The notes: generated from the letters alone by a model not told the origin. Positions 1 through 12,762 are shown, counted from the stretch's first letter. The stretch is 54,565 nucleotides of DNA from Ephemerocybe angulata (GCA_013368325.1 JAACJK010000079.1:1-54565), one strand, 5' to 3'. Translations and numbers: made by a program.

Positions 1-2257
1 TCTAACTCAGTTGCTTCTCTCGGTTTCGACGGTTCGACTGTGCCAGTCGCTCTGAGGCTGGACGAAGTGAATGCAGTCCAGGTGATTACTTTTGCGGTGC
101 CTTCCATGGTTTTAGAACTGACAATTCCTATTTAGAACAGAGAACGTCTCGTTCAAGCCATGCGCGAAAGTATGTACGGCGATATCGCGTAATTTTATCT
201 ATGGAAGTTTCCATGCAAGGATGAACTGAACCACTTCTGAATACCAGTAGATCAGCATTGAAGACGATCGCGTCTCGTTGTGGTATTCTACAAGAAAGAC
301 CACCGTCAAAGCGACTACGTTCAGCTATATCACAGTGAGTCTCCGAATTGCTCCCAGAGTACACCGCGATGCAGCTTGCTGATAGTCGCTGTGTAGAGGC
401 CTGACTTACTTATTCGCGTCTTCGTCTCTCTCTTTTCTGCGGACCGAGACGCCTTGGGATACGAGTCTCATATCACTCGTCTCGCTGACGGTTCCTACCT
501 TTACGAACTAGGCCGAATCGCGGCCAAGGCTAGCAACCTGAAGTCGAGCCAACGGCTGCGGTCAAAAGCAGGCCCAAATCAAGACCCCTCGTTCTTTTTC
601 AAGACGACGAACCTTGTCTCTGCAGGCAACAGTCGCATTTGGAAGGCCGTGGAGGTCATGTCGAAGAGCAACCTCAAGCCTAAGCCCAAGGGCCGGGAAA
701 TTATCTTGAAGGATACTTGGCTAGACGCTGACTCTGCGACTGAATTCGACCTGCAACGCCGACTTTTCCAGGACATCGATATTCTCAAGCAATCGGACTG
801 GGAATCTTTGCCGATTTTGAAGGGGATACCTCCCGATCGGGAAGAGTTTCGTCGTCTACGGGCTATCTGAAGGACGACTCTTATAAGAGTCTCTTCCTAC
901 GATACGATGAGAGGATGCACTATGCTGGCCAGTCTACCAAGTCGCTTAGCCCAGAGCAAGTCTGGAACCCCGCGAACACGTCCGGCAGTGTCGCCCATAC
1001 TCCCGCCGGAAACCTTGAACATCAGGGGCATGGCAGAAGGACAGCACGGTCACATCCTCTGAAGACAGTTTTGCCCCGAACATGTGCCTTACCTCGAGGA
1101 GGCGCTGTTTCTTCGTCTTCCCCGATACCTGCAAGCGTGTGTCCGACCTTCCCAGTCTCGGAGACGCAATGAACGTCTTGAATCAGGCCTGTTTCGGTGA
1201 GTTTGGTAGGTGTATGACGGCAGATCTAGCTGCTTATTATCTCTAGCGCTCTTAATCATGTTCTGTGCGGGATGGTTCACAGAGATATCAGCGACGGCAA
1301 TATCCTTGCTATTGAAGTGGAGGGCAAATGGGCGGCTAAGCTTGCTGATCTTGAGTTTGTGAAGAAACTCTCGCCGAACGCAGGCTCTCTTGATCCAAAA
1401 ACAGTGAGTTTTGATTGCACCTCACATTTGAATGACTATTTGAGATTGATACCTATTTGAAGGGAACGCCATACTTCATGGCGCATGAAATAAGGACCTC
1501 GGTGCCACTCTGCTTTACTGGTCAGGAAATGTTCGACTTCAAGGTTTTAACCCTACCTACATGGGATGAAGAAGAGGACGACTCGGAGCCAGCAGGACCT
1601 GAGCGAGACGGAGAGGCCAATCCGGCAGGATCTCAAGGAGTCGTACACACCTTCTTTCACGATCTCGAATCACTATGGTGGCTTATTCTCTGGCTCATCA
1701 CCAGTCGTATCGGGTGCGACGCCTCCAAGATCGCGGCTCAGGATATCTTCCGGGTTTCAAGTTTCTCCGAGGGCTGCGGCCAATGTTGCTCGAGGTCAAG
1801 TCTTCACGCAAGGCCTCGAAAGCATCCTACCAAGCCTTCATAATGGTGTCAAGATTATCGCGAAGAAACTCGACCCTTTCAGGGTCTGGCTGCATGGCTC
1901 CTGTATCCGAAACACCGCACAGATGCGACTGGTGCTTGAAAATTACGCGCCTGCCTGCGTCGCTCCTATGGTATTCTTCAAAAGTATCGAGAATTTCCGT
2001 GACGAATGGGCCTTCTTGCCACTTCAGCGACCCACGACCACAATGGAGTGCCTCGAATTGCACCCCACCTCGGGCCACTGGCTGTGCCACCTCCTTCCGA
2101 AAAGTCATCAAACGGTTCTCGTCAAAAATCAAAGCGAAAGTCTCTTCACCCCGACAATGACATCCCAGGATCGTCCATGGACCAGTCTATTGATGAGGAT
2201 GAAGATCGACCTGGCCCTTCCAAGAAGAAGAGGACCCTTCCAGTTCGCGTTAAATGA
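1..2257 (+). pseudogene. FunK1 fungal-type protein kinase pseudogene, 5' end outside the window
   Basis: This is a decayed copy of the FunK1 kinase gene repeated through the cluster. Alignment with the intact copies shows an exon remnant at 1-84, the kinase N-lobe at about 454-870, the HRD region near 1272, the activation segment at about 1457 (GTPYFMAHEI) and the FFHDLESLWW block near 1650. Breaks are: a 2-bp loss near 185 (gatatcgcg against gatatatcgcg); loss of the next splice donor near 204; 1-bp losses near 863 and near 1274, the latter inside the HRD catalytic loop; and frame changes near 1770 and 2045. The C-terminal PGPSKKKR motif survives at the end. The sequence is a mosaic: the 454-1130 part resembles the copy at 6227, the 1180-1400 intron and exon resemble the copy at 9406, and the first 300 bases resemble the copy at 3017. 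It cannot make a full kinase. Confidence 0.85.
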
Positions 2258-2388
2258 CCACGTGGAGGCGCTTGAAGGCGGGTGCCATTAGCCGCCATTT
2301 CGACGGTCCTTGTCCGTCATTCAGAGCCAAGCTCTGTTGCATTCCTCACTCCTTGTTTGTTTCATAATAATGTATGTATGGGGGGCTC

Positions 2389-2660
2389 AACCAAAGCGAT
2401 TTTATTCCAATTACACACCTCCGAGACCTATATCTATTCCCAGGGGCCTCAATTTGTACGGCGCCCGTTGGCTGAAGGAACAGCTTTCTGGGCGGGCTGG
2501 GAGGTATTGAGAAGGTGTTGAGTGAGGATGGTTGTAATATCACAGACAACCCAACCCTAATCTTCGGTGCGCCAAATCGTTCTTTCGGAGCTCCTCGAAC
2601 AGACGCCTGCTTTGAGACCGTCGGGTAATAGGTCGTACCTCATTGCTCATTGAACGTTAG
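2389..2660 (+). repeat. FunK1 downstream-flank repeat, copy A
   Basis: Imperfect direct repeat of 16190-16456, lying just 3' of a FunK1 copy in both places. Shared landmarks are tacggcgc, cttcggtgcgccaaat, gttctttcggagctcctcg and cattgaacgttaga. It marks duplication of whole gene-plus-spacer units rather than of coding sequence alone. Confidence 0.7.
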
Positions 2661-3016
2661 AGTCCGCGGAGATGCTCCATTTCAACATCCTCGTTCGAAT
2701 TCGCTGGTTTGGCCTGACCGGTGACCCTTCCCTGTCCCACAACTGCCTGCTATCGATACTGTTGATGAGTACATATCTGCTGCTCTACCTGTCAGCAATA
2801 TAGATAAACTATACTAATTTCTGCGTCCAGAGCCCACACAAAGCGCATTTTGGAATCCAGCCTCGCGAGGCCGGCTTGAGGCCGGCCAGGCAGTGGCGAC
2901 CAGACATCGCGGGAACATCATTCGGAACAATTGGACAGTTGGCGACGCGCTTCGCGTCTTCAATCTCAACCACCACCTTCTCTCAGTCGTTTGGACCTTC
3001 AATTTCCCCCCAAGGA

Positions 3017-5657
3017 ATGCTGCTTTACTCTGAAACAAATGTCTTCCTCGAAAATTGCTTCATCCCTCCTCCGAACCCTTCTGTTCTGGACGACGTCCTG
3101 AAGAAGCTGCAAACAAACGGGTGCTTATCGCCCGGTCCAAACGTTCTGCTCGGACCACATCAGCCCTACCCCGCGGGCAAACACCAGACTGTCGACAGGA
3201 TGGTTCGCAAGTCGACGAACAATCTTTTCCTTTAGTTTTGAAGGGGTTTTCCCATCGAGCATCGGAGGGCAGGTTGACACGCTCTCTAAGTAGCGTAGAC
3301 AAACAGTGGGCCAAGCTGGAGACTCTTGCCACAGATATACGCCAGTGCATGGAGAAAGCGGGACTTCAAGGGAATGGACTTAAGCTGTCCTTTGTCCCTG
3401 GCGCTGAAAGTGTCGTTGAAAGTGACATCGACGACAGCGCCTCCGATGACTCATTCGAAGGCGGGTACCAGCGGACGTCTATCTCGGTTGCTTCTCTCGG
3501 TTTCGGCGGTTTGACTGTGCCAGTCGCTCTGAGCCTGGACGAAGTGAATGCAGTTCAGGTGATTACTTTTGCGGTGCCTTCTATGCCTTTTAGAACTGAC
3601 AATTGCTGTTTAGAACAGAGAACGTCTCGTTCAAGCCATGCGCGAAAGTATGGAGGACGATATATCGCGCAATTTCATCTATGGAGTAAGTTTTTATACG
3701 AAGATGAACCGAACCACTTCTGAATACCAGTAGATCAGCGTTGAAGACGATCGCGTCTCGTTATGGTATTCTACAAGAAAGACCACCATTAAAGCGACCT
3801 CTTTCAGCTACGTCAACGTAAGCCTCCGAGTTGCAAATTGCGATGCAGCTTTCTGACATATACTCTGCAGAGGCCTGACTTACTTATCCGTGTCTTTGTC
3901 TCGCTCTTTTCGGCGGACCGAGAAGTACTGGATATGAGTCTCATATTACTCGTCTAACCGACGGGTCCTATCTCTACGAACTGGACGGGATTCCCCCCAA
4001 AGCACCCATTCTCAAGTCGAGCCATCGGCTACGATCGAAGTCAGCCCAGACGCAACCACAGTCGTTCTTCTTCAAGACGACGCACCTCATCTCTAAAGGC
4101 CACACACACATCTGGAATGCCGTCGAGGTCACGTCGAAGAGCAATCTGAAGCCGAAACACAAGGGCCAAGAGATTGTCTTGAAGGATACTTGGGTAGACG
4201 CCGACTCTGCGACAGAATTCGAACTTCAACGCATCCTTTTCCAGGATATCGACAGCCTCAGGCAATCCGATTGGGAATCATTACCGATTCTGATGGGCAT
4301 ACCTAGCGACCGGGAAGAATTCGCCCGACTGCGTGGCTATTTGAAGGACGACTCATACAAAAGTCTATTTCTACGCTATGATGAAAGGATGTGCTATACG
4401 GGCCGGCCTGGGAAGTCCCTTCCTTCGGAACACGTTTGGGAACCGGTCAGCAACCAGGTCGAACCCGATACCTTGGCGGAAGACGTAGAACACAACGAAC
4501 GGAACAGGAGAAGTTCGCAACGAAAACCGCGCGAGGAGTGGCCTACACAGAATCCACCCACCCTTTCCTCCAAGAAGCGCTGTTTCTTTGTCTTTCCTGA
4601 GCTTTGCACTCGGGTGTCGGACCTCCCGACCCTAGGAGACGCGATGGAGGTACTCAATCAGGCCTATTCGGTAAGGCTGCTTGGCGTTGTTAGTCTTTAT
4701 GTCAACTCAATACCTTTCGTAGCGCTCTTGATTATGTTCTGTGCCGGATGGGTCCACAGAGACATCAGCGATGGAAACGTCTTGGCCATCAAGGTTGACG
4801 GAAAATGGTCGGTTAGGTTGGCTGACCTCGAGTTTGCGAAGAAATGTTCACCGAAACTGGCGACATCGCCTGATGCGACGATTGTGAGTTGCCCTATGTC
4901 ACTGCAGTACCAAAGCTGACCGAAGAATGTACAGGGGACGCCCTACTTCATTGCCTATGAGATTGAAGCCTCGCTGCTGCTCTGGGTTCGACACGAGTTC
5001 GACTTCAAAAAAGTAATCCTCCCTGTCTTCGGTAGAGGGAAGGCCATTCCGGCGGCGTCCAAAGCAGTCGTACACACGTTCTTTCATGATATCGAATCGT
5101 TATGGTGGCTTATTGTCTGGCTCATCACCAGTCGTATCGGGTGCGATGCCTCCAAAATCGCGGCTCATGCTCTCTTTCAGGGTCACTTTGCCGATTCGGA
5201 ACGCCGAGGGAACGTCGTCATCGGGGGCCTCAGCCACGACATCGTCTCAAGCCTTCATGATGATGTCAAACCTATCGCGGCCAGACTCGAGCCTTTCAGG
5301 GTGCAGCTTTATGGCGACTACCTCCGAAACTCGCCAGAGATGCGACTTGAGTATGAGAACTACGCACCTGCCTGTGCCACTGCCCTGATATTCTTCGACG
5401 ATGTCAGAGAATCCTGCGACGTCTGGGCCTCTTTTCCCCTTCAGCAATCCCTGGCTGGAACGAGGGCGCCACAACCTCGCCCTCAACTAGGGCTCAATCA
5501 GCCTGCTTCCGAGGCTTCCACCTGTTCTAGTCGACCAACAACTAGTCGACCACCAACGAAGCGGAAACTGCGTGGAAGTGAGCGCGGCTCTGTAGTACTA
5601 TCAGCCGTATGTTCTCTTAGCTGTGATGCAGGCCCCGGAAAGAGGGTAAAGCTCTGA
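3017..5657 (+). pseudogene. FunK1 fungal-type protein kinase, frameshifted copy
   Basis: Near-twin of the intact minus-strand gene at 19519-22171. It starts MLLYSETN at 3017. At least three 1-bp deletions break it: near 3110 (seven bases where the twin has A8), near 3930 (gaagtactgg against gaagctttggg in other copies), and near 4667 at the end of the fourth coding exon. Kinase motifs persist: ILKD/VLKD-type lysine region, HRDISDGN, LADLEFAKK (DLE in place of DFG) and GTPYFIAYE. The 3' exon from 4935 to 5657 is fully open. The deletion at 4667 means normal splicing (intron 4670-4721) would give an immediate stop, while retaining that intron keeps the frame open. The C-terminus has a reduced GPGKRVKL basic motif. 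A block of about 420 bp is essentially identical to the twin, suggesting gene conversion. Confidence 0.8.
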
Positions 5658-6226
5658 CTCGGAGGTCAAGCAGAGCAGAAACCCAGCTGCGGCGGTCTTT
5701 GCTGTGTCCTCACCTTTTCTCTCATATCTCTTTGAATTCTTTCTGGCTTCCAGCTTTAACCCACCATGGTCGTACTGATATGTAGCCTGTGTACTGAGTA
5801 CGGGCCTGTATTGTGAAAGTTATTCATTTGGGATGGGCGCTTGTGCAACCGGTGAGGTCTGAGGGGAAACTCGGATGTACCTCTCGTTCGTTCGAGATCG
5901 TTTTGAATGAAACGCATGAAACAATCATAGCCAAACGATGGCTCAGCGGAGGCCGTTCGATTTACCAGACGACACTCGGACTATAGGATATACGTTCACT
6001 TTGTTAGCCATCCGATTTGCCCAGAGCCAGAAGAATGCGCTTGGAATGCGCCCTGAGATCCAGCTCGCCCCTATCGGTGTGCTGGTGATGTGACCCTGTT
6101 AATTTACGTGGGAACATCATTCGGAACAATGAGTTGGAGAGACGCGCCTCGCATCACCAACGCGTCACTCTCAGTTTCAACCACCACATTCCCAAATCGC
6201 TTTGACTTCTGTTTTGCCTACGAGAC
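5658..6226. other. Intergenic spacer with conserved FunK1 leader motif
   Basis: No gene seen. It holds a short conserved block (gggaacatcattcggaacaa-type) at 6110-6130, 117 bases before the next kinase start. The same block lies 106 bases before the ATG of the copies at 3017 (block at 2911) and 9406 (block at 9300), so it is probably a shared 5' leader or promoter element. Confidence 0.5.
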
Positions 6227-8982
6227 ATGTTACTCTACTCGGAAACGAATGACTTCCTCGACTATTGCTTCATTCCTGCACCAAACGCTTCTGTTCTAGA
6301 CGACGTCCTGAGGAGGCTGCATAACAAACGGGTGCTTATCCCCCGGCCCAAACGCTCGACTAGGACCACGTGGATGCCAACCCACAAACCTGTTGCCGAC
6401 ATATCAAACTGCGGGGAGGATGGTTTGCAATCTACAGAACGACATTACCCTCTAATCTTGAGGGGGTTTGCCCATCGAGCGTCGGAGGGCAGGTTGACAC
6501 GCTCACAAAGTAGCGTAGAAAAACTGTGGGCCAAGCTGGAGAATCTTGCCAGGGATATACGCCAGTGCATGGAGGAAGCTGGGCTACAAGTGAATGGGCT
6601 TAGGCTGTCATTGGTTCCTGATGTCGGAAGCGACGGTGGAGACGACATCGACGACAACGCCTCTGATAATTCTGTCGAAGGCGGCCAGCGAACTGGTGAA
6701 GGGTCTAACCCGATTTCCCCTTTCGGTCTTACTGTACCAGTCGCCTTCAGACTGAATGAAGAGGTCATAGCCCAGGTAATTATATGTGCTGTTTCGATGC
6801 CTTTGTAAACTGACAAATGCTGCTTAGAATCAAAGGCAGCTCGCGCAAGCAATGGGCGAAAGTATGGATGACGATGTCTCGCGCAACTTTATCTATGGAG
6901 TAAGTTCTCCTACAAATCGAACCGAAGCATGCAAACTGAATGACAGTAATAGATCAGTATTGAGGGCAACCGAGTCTCATTGTGGTATTCTACGAGACAT
7001 ACCACTGTTAAAGCGACTTCCTTTAGCTACATCAAGGTTAGCCTCCGAATTGCTCCCCAGAGTACACCGCGATGCAGCTTGCTCATATTCGCTGTGTAGA
7101 GGCCCGACTTACTGATCCGCGTCCTTGTCTCCCTCTTCTCCGCGGACCGAGACGCCTTGGGATACGAGTCCCATATTACTAGCCTCGCTGACGGTTCCTA
7201 TCTCTACGAACTAGACGGAATTGCGGCCAAGGCTGGCAACCTGAAGTCGAGCCAACGGCTGCGGTCAAAAGCGGTCCCAAAGCAAGAGCCCTCGTTCTTC
7301 TTTAAGACGACGCACCTTGTCTCTACGGGCAACAGTCGCATCTGGAAGGCCGTGGAGGTCATGTCAAAGAGCAATCTGAAGCCTAAGCACAGGGGTCGGG
7401 AAGTTATCTTGAAGGATACTTGGGTCGACACAGGCTCTGCGACTGAATTCGAGCTCCAACACCAACTTTTCCAGGATATCGATATTCTCAAGCAGTCGGA
7501 CTGGGAATCTTTGCCGATTTTGAAGGGAATACCTCCCGATCGGGAAGAGTTTCGTCGACTACGGGGCTATCTGAAGGACGACACTTACAAGAGTCTATTC
7601 CTACGATACGATGAGAGGATGCACTATGCTGGACAGTCTACGAAGTCGCTTAGTCCAGAGCAGGTCTGGAATCCCGCCAACACTCCTGGTGTTGCCCATA
7701 CTCTCGCTGGAAACCTTGAACAGCATTGCAGAACCACAACGCGGCCACATCCTCTGAAGGACGGATTTGTTCCGAACTTGTGCCTTACCTCGAGGAGGCG
7801 CTGTTTCTTCGTCTTCCCCGATACCTGCAAGCGTGTGTCTGACCTTCCGACGCTCGGAGACGCGATGGACGTACTCAATCAGGCTTACTATGGTGAATCT
7901 CTTCGGAATAACACCGCTGGTTACATGACTGATTCCTTTTTTCTAGCGCTTCTGCTCATGTTCTGTGCTGGTTGGGTTCATAGAGACATCAGTGATGGGA
8001 ACATTCTCGCTACAGAGGTAGACAGCAAGTGGATTGCCAAGCTTTCCGACCTCGAGTACGCGAAGAAGGTCCCCTCGAACGTCCAAAGATCCCCTGAGCC
8101 GAAGACTGTGAGTTTCTCTCTTTACCTTGCATCGAAACCTATCTCACTGAGCTCGGTCTGTAGGGCACACCGTACTTCATGGCGTACGAAATACAAAGCT
8201 CGAACTTCATTTGCCCTCCTGCTCCCCTCCCTCCGACACTCACCTTTGTAGTCTGGGGCAAGGTGGAATCCAAAAAGCGAACGGAGCCTCCTGCCTGTGT
8301 TGTACACACCTTCTTTCACGACATTGAGTCACTATATTGGCTTATCCTATGGATTATCACCAGTCGTGTCGGATGTGACGCCTCCGAGGCCGCGGCCCAG
8401 ATCGTCTTTACTTCCAGGCTGATCCCTGCACGATATAACGTCTTGCGCGGCGGCATCCCTGCAAGCGTTACATCGAGGCTCCACGACAGTGTCAAACCCA
8501 TCGCCTCCGCTCTCGAAACGCTACAGTTCCGACTGTTTCAAGACTATTTTCGAAACACTCCAGATATGAGGATGGATTCCATAAACTATGCCCCGATTTG
8601 CGCCGTTCCCTTGATCTTTTTTCACAATATCAAGGCGTTTCGGGAATCTTGGGCTTCGTTATGCCTTCGGCGACCTGCGCCCCCTATAGAAGCACCTCAT
8701 AACCTATCCCAGTCGTCTACTACTTGCGGACCGCCCTCCGTTCGAGTTCTGACCGGCTCGGGCCCACGATTGTCTAAGAGGAAGTTCCTTCACGATGCTA
8801 CTGGCTCCTCAATGGGTCGTTTGCCTCTGGAAGGGCGCAACGGAGGGCAGGCAGGCCCATCGAAGCGGATGAGGACGTTGTATGGGTCTGAAGGAAATGG
8901 GTGTGTACATGGACACTTCACAAGAACCAATAACTCCCGCAGCGGCGATGGCAGTCTGATGAAGGTGAAGCTTCAAGCTTAA
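6227..8982 (+). CDS. FunK1-family fungal-type protein kinase, intact copy 1
   Basis: Predicted serine/threonine-type kinase of the FunK1 family, which is expanded in mushroom-forming fungi; substrate unknown. Six exons: 6227-6775, 6828-6899, 6953-7036, 7100-7892, 7947-8107, 8164-8982, giving 825 residues with every junction in phase. Domain order: N-terminal region (MLLYSETNDFLD..), RVLVSLFSA block, ATP-lysine region (VILKDTW), then after the fourth intron GWVHRDISDGN with the catalytic Asp, LSDLEYAKK in place of DFG, GTPYFMAYE, and the family block VVHTFFHDIES. The C-terminus carries two basic motifs (SKRKFLH and GPSKRMR) that look like a nuclear localisation signal. No frameshift found. Unlike the copy at 12763 it has no recognisable first three exons, so either the start is correct at 6227 or a non-homologous 5' exon is missed. 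Confidence 0.85.
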
Positions 8983-9240
8983 AGTTTTCTAAAATCCCAT
9001 AGTATGGGCCCGGAATCACGCACATCATAGGTAGAGAGGACCCATACTTAGTTTGGAGTTCCTTGATCAGCTCCGGGAAATTCATGGTCGGAGGAAGAGC
9101 GAGATAGTACTAGATGATTGCCAGTGCTAAATGAGTGGATGTACTATCAAACGCTGGACCGTAAATTTCATTGATCTAGTTTTCGAAGGGATATCATCGT
9201 TAATCATGTACGGTCAATACCTGCTGAGAAGGGCATCCGC
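8957..9240 (+). repeat. FunK1 spacer repeat, copy A
   Basis: Imperfect direct repeat of about 17597-17850. It begins in the last codons of the kinase gene ending at 8982 (gatgaaggtgaag..) and runs through the spacer. Shared landmarks include gggccc, ccttgatcag, aaatgagtgga, gtactatcaa and tatcatcg. It supports duplication of kinase-gene ends together with intergenic DNA. Confidence 0.65.
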
Positions 9241-9405
9241 ATGTTGTTTTGCCTGCATGGCTGGAAGCAGGCCACTGCTGAATATTGAATGTTTACCGTG
9301 GGAACATCATTTCGAACAATTGGGCGTGATCGCGTTCCGCGTTTCGCGTCTTGCACTGAACCTCCACCTTCTTTCGCTAAGCTACCCTTGACCCCTACTC
9401 CCAAA

Positions 9406-12049
9406 ATGCTGCTGTACTCGGAGACACATGACTTCCTAGACCATTACTTTCTACCCGCACCAAACACTTTCATTCTGGACGAAGTCGTAAAGCAACTGCG
9501 CAGAAAACGTGTCCTTATCCCCCGGCGGAAACTGCCAATGGCGAAGACCTCCCCATCAACTCAACACACTGCTGCTGGGCCCTCAAACTGTAGACTCTCT
9601 GGCTCAGAATCCAAGGAGCAACCTTTCCCGCTGGTTCTGAGGGGACTCTTCAATCGAGCGTCGGAAGGTCGGATGACGCGCTCTCAGAGTAGCGTCGAGA
9701 AGCTGTGGACCAAGCTGGAGAATCTAGCAAATGATATACAGCAGTGCATGGAAACTGCAGCAGTCCAATTTACTGGGCTCAACCTGTCTCTCGTACCGGA
9801 ATCCAGAAGCGACAGTGACGACGACATCGAAGGCGCCACCTCCGAGTCCTTCGTCGAAACAGACGGCCAGCATTCTGGTGACAAGCCCAGCTCGTACGCT
9901 TCGCTTGATATGACTGTTCCTGTCGCTGTCAGGGTAAATGGAGAGTGCATTGCGCAGGTAGATTCTTTGCGTGGCGCTTTGAATTCCTGGATTGACATTT
10001 GATGTGCAGAACAGGGAACAGCTCATGCGAGCGATGAGTGACATCCTGGAGGGCGACATTTCTCGAAACTTTACTTACGGAGTAAGCCGTTCGTCATTCT
10101 CACTCTGTCAGGCGCTTAAACAGCTGTAGATCAGCATCGAAGACGACTTTGTCTCGTTGTGGTATTCTACGAGAAAGACCACGATCAAGGCGACCTCCTT
10201 CAGCTACATCGAGGTAACCTCCGAGTTGTTCCCAGAGTATACCGTGATACAGCTTGCTAACAGTCACTTTGCAGAGGCCCGACTTACTTATTCGCGTCTT
10301 CCTCTCGCTCTTCTCGGCAGACCGAGAAGCTTTGGGATATGAATCTCATATCACTCGCCTCGCTGATGGATCCTATCTCTACGAGCTAGACGGCGTTATT
10401 GCCAAGGCTGATGACCTACAGTCAAGCCAACGGCTGCGGCCAAAAGCAGTCCCAAAGCGGGGGCACTCGTTCTTCTTTAAGACGACGCACCTTGTCTCTA
10501 GAGGCCACACACGGATCTGGAAGGCCGTGGAGGTCATATCGAAGAGCAACCCCAAGGCCAAGCCCAAATGCCGGGAAATCATCCTGAAGGATACTTGGGT
10601 GGACGCAGACGCTATGACAGAATTCGAGCTTCAAGGTCAACTCTTTCACGATATCGATGTCCTCAGGCAATCCGACTGGGAGTCCCTGCCGATCCTGAGC
10701 TGTATACCTCGTGACCGGCCAGAATTCGCCCGACTGCGTGGCTATCTGCAGGGTGATTCTTACAAAAGTCTCTTTCTGCAACACGATGAGAGGATGCGAT
10801 ACACGAGCCCATCTGAGAAGTCCTTTCCTTCAGAGAAGGTTTGGAAGGCATCCAACACCCACCCCCCAGCCGGCAATCCTGAACCTAGGAAGGGAACAAC
10901 GCGTCCAGATCTCCCTGATCCCAAGCCTCCAAGTGTCTCTCCGAAAAAGCGGTGCTTCTTCGTCTTCCCCGAGATCTGCACACGTGTGTCCGACCTTCCG
11001 AGCCTTGGAGACGCAATGAGCGTCTTGAATCAGGCCTATTTCGGTGAGTCTGATTGATGTACGACGGAAGATCTAGCTGCTCATTATCTCTAGCGCTCTT
11101 AATCATGTTCTGTGCAGGATGGGTCCACAGAGATATCAGCGACGGCAATATCCTTGCTATTGAAGCGGACGGCAAATGGGCGACTAAGCTTGCTGACCTC
11201 GAGTTTGCGAAGAAACTCTCGCCGAATGCAGGCTCTCCTGACCCAAAAATTGTGAGCTTTTCTGTCCGCGATATGTTGTACTGGAGCTGAGAAGGCCCTT
11301 CGCAGGGCACGCCTTACTTCATGGCATATGAGATACAATCCTCGAGGCTTCTCTGCCATCTGATCCCGATTAATTATAAGGAAGTGGTTCACCCAGACTG
11401 GGGTCGTGGGCCAAAGGCCAGTGGGCAGCTTACCGTGAGTCAGGGGGAGGAGTGGGGGACGGTCAGGCACACCTTCCTACACGACATCGAGTCCCTTTGG
11501 TGGTTGATCCTCTGGATTATCACTAGCCGTATTGGGTGCGAACCGTCAAGGGCTGCTGCAAAAGTGATCTTCCAGGCTACCTCCACATCCACGACAACAC
11601 GATCCAACTCCCTGTTCGTGGGCCTCCCTGGAGATGTTACATCAAGCCTTCACGATGGCGTCAAGCTCATTGCCTCCGCGCTTGAGGACTTCCGGGCCCG
11701 GCTCTATCATGACTATTGCCGAAACACTCAGGAGATGCGGCTCGACTACACCAACTTCGCGTCGATCTGTGCTGTGCCTTTGATATTCTTTAAGAATATC
11801 GAAGACTTCCGTGGCGTCTGGGGGGTTCTGCCGGTTCGGCAGTCCCGGGAGGATGCGGAAGCAGGTCGACTTCGCACTCAACCGGTGCGCACCCTAAATC
11901 CTGTCGGAGAACCCTCTGCTGGGACAAAGCGAAAGTCCCCTTGCGTGCAAACCACTGTTTCCTTGGGACATGGAAACAACGAAAATCAACCTGGTCCTTC
12001 CAAGAGAAGGAGGGTCCATTCTCGGCGTGGTGCGAAGCGAAAAGCATGA
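9406..12049 (+). CDS. FunK1-family fungal-type protein kinase, intact copy 2
   Basis: Second intact tandem copy. Six exons: 9406-9957, 10010-10081, 10130-10213, 10275-11043, 11094-11251, 11306-12049, all in phase, 792 residues. The second and third coding exons have the same lengths (72 and 84 nt) as in every other copy. Kinase landmarks: IILKDTWVD (ATP-binding lysine), EFELQ (likely helix-C Glu), GWVHRDISDGN, LADLEFAKK, GTPYFMAYE and HTFLHDIESLWW. The C-terminal tail ends in a strongly basic stretch (QPGPSKRRR then RRGAKRKA), a likely nuclear localisation signal. The start follows a conserved leader block at 9300. Upstream codons in the same frame (GTSFRTIG) also match the copy at 3017, so a longer N-terminus is possible. 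Confidence 0.85.
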
Positions 12050-12762
12050 AAGTTGTCCCTGGATTTCGCCTACTACTTTGTGAAAGTTTTTCGCTCTCTA
12101 CATTTCTCATACCTCGTTCCACGCAATCTCTTACCATCCTCCTACGCCACTATTTCTGGATAGATCATGCGGAAGTCCAAGTACAGCTATTATCATTGCC
12201 ATTATTTTGAAGCGTCATCCCATTCAAGAACAGCTGAGCCTTGGCCCGGCTGCTGGGCCCCAGTGCACCTAGTCTCGATTTTCCCATCCTCTCTTGATTT
12301 GGGAACATTAGAATGGTGCGATGTTAGAGCAGACTCAGCAGAGGCAGCATATGTTCCACATAACGCGCGGACGCGACGATCCGGCGAGCTCGGAATTGGC
12401 TGCCTAGTGGGTTCGGGCCCGGGCGGTCCCCGATATTGCCCCGATAGTGTCCAGAATGACCACGGACTCTCCGCGATGGTGAATCCGTTTTTACGACTGT
12501 GGGATGCGCTCAATCGGGAGAGGATGGGACTTGTAAAGTCGCTGAGATTGGCTGACTGCAGTTGAATAACGAATTCGTGACCGTGAGAATCATCGCGTCC
12601 AAATCGAGACGACAATGGGTGCAGTGCGTGACACCACGTGTTGATAATCAACTTTGTACACGACCCCAAAGCCACCCAGCCCTTGCCTCTGAACCACCAC
12701 ATCGACTACCCCAGCCACCTTCACACACAGTTCTGTCTTCCCTTCCCGAACTTTGACACCAT
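12050..12762. other. Intergenic region
   Basis: No convincing gene on either strand. The last 100 bases before 12763 are C/T-rich, as expected of a basidiomycete promoter and 5' leader for the next kinase copy. Confidence 0.5.

Noticed and set aside
12202..12702. 166-codon minus-strand ORF in the spacer before the full-length kinase
   Set aside because: Low-complexity, no domain, no intron signals; overlaps the presumed promoter of the + gene.
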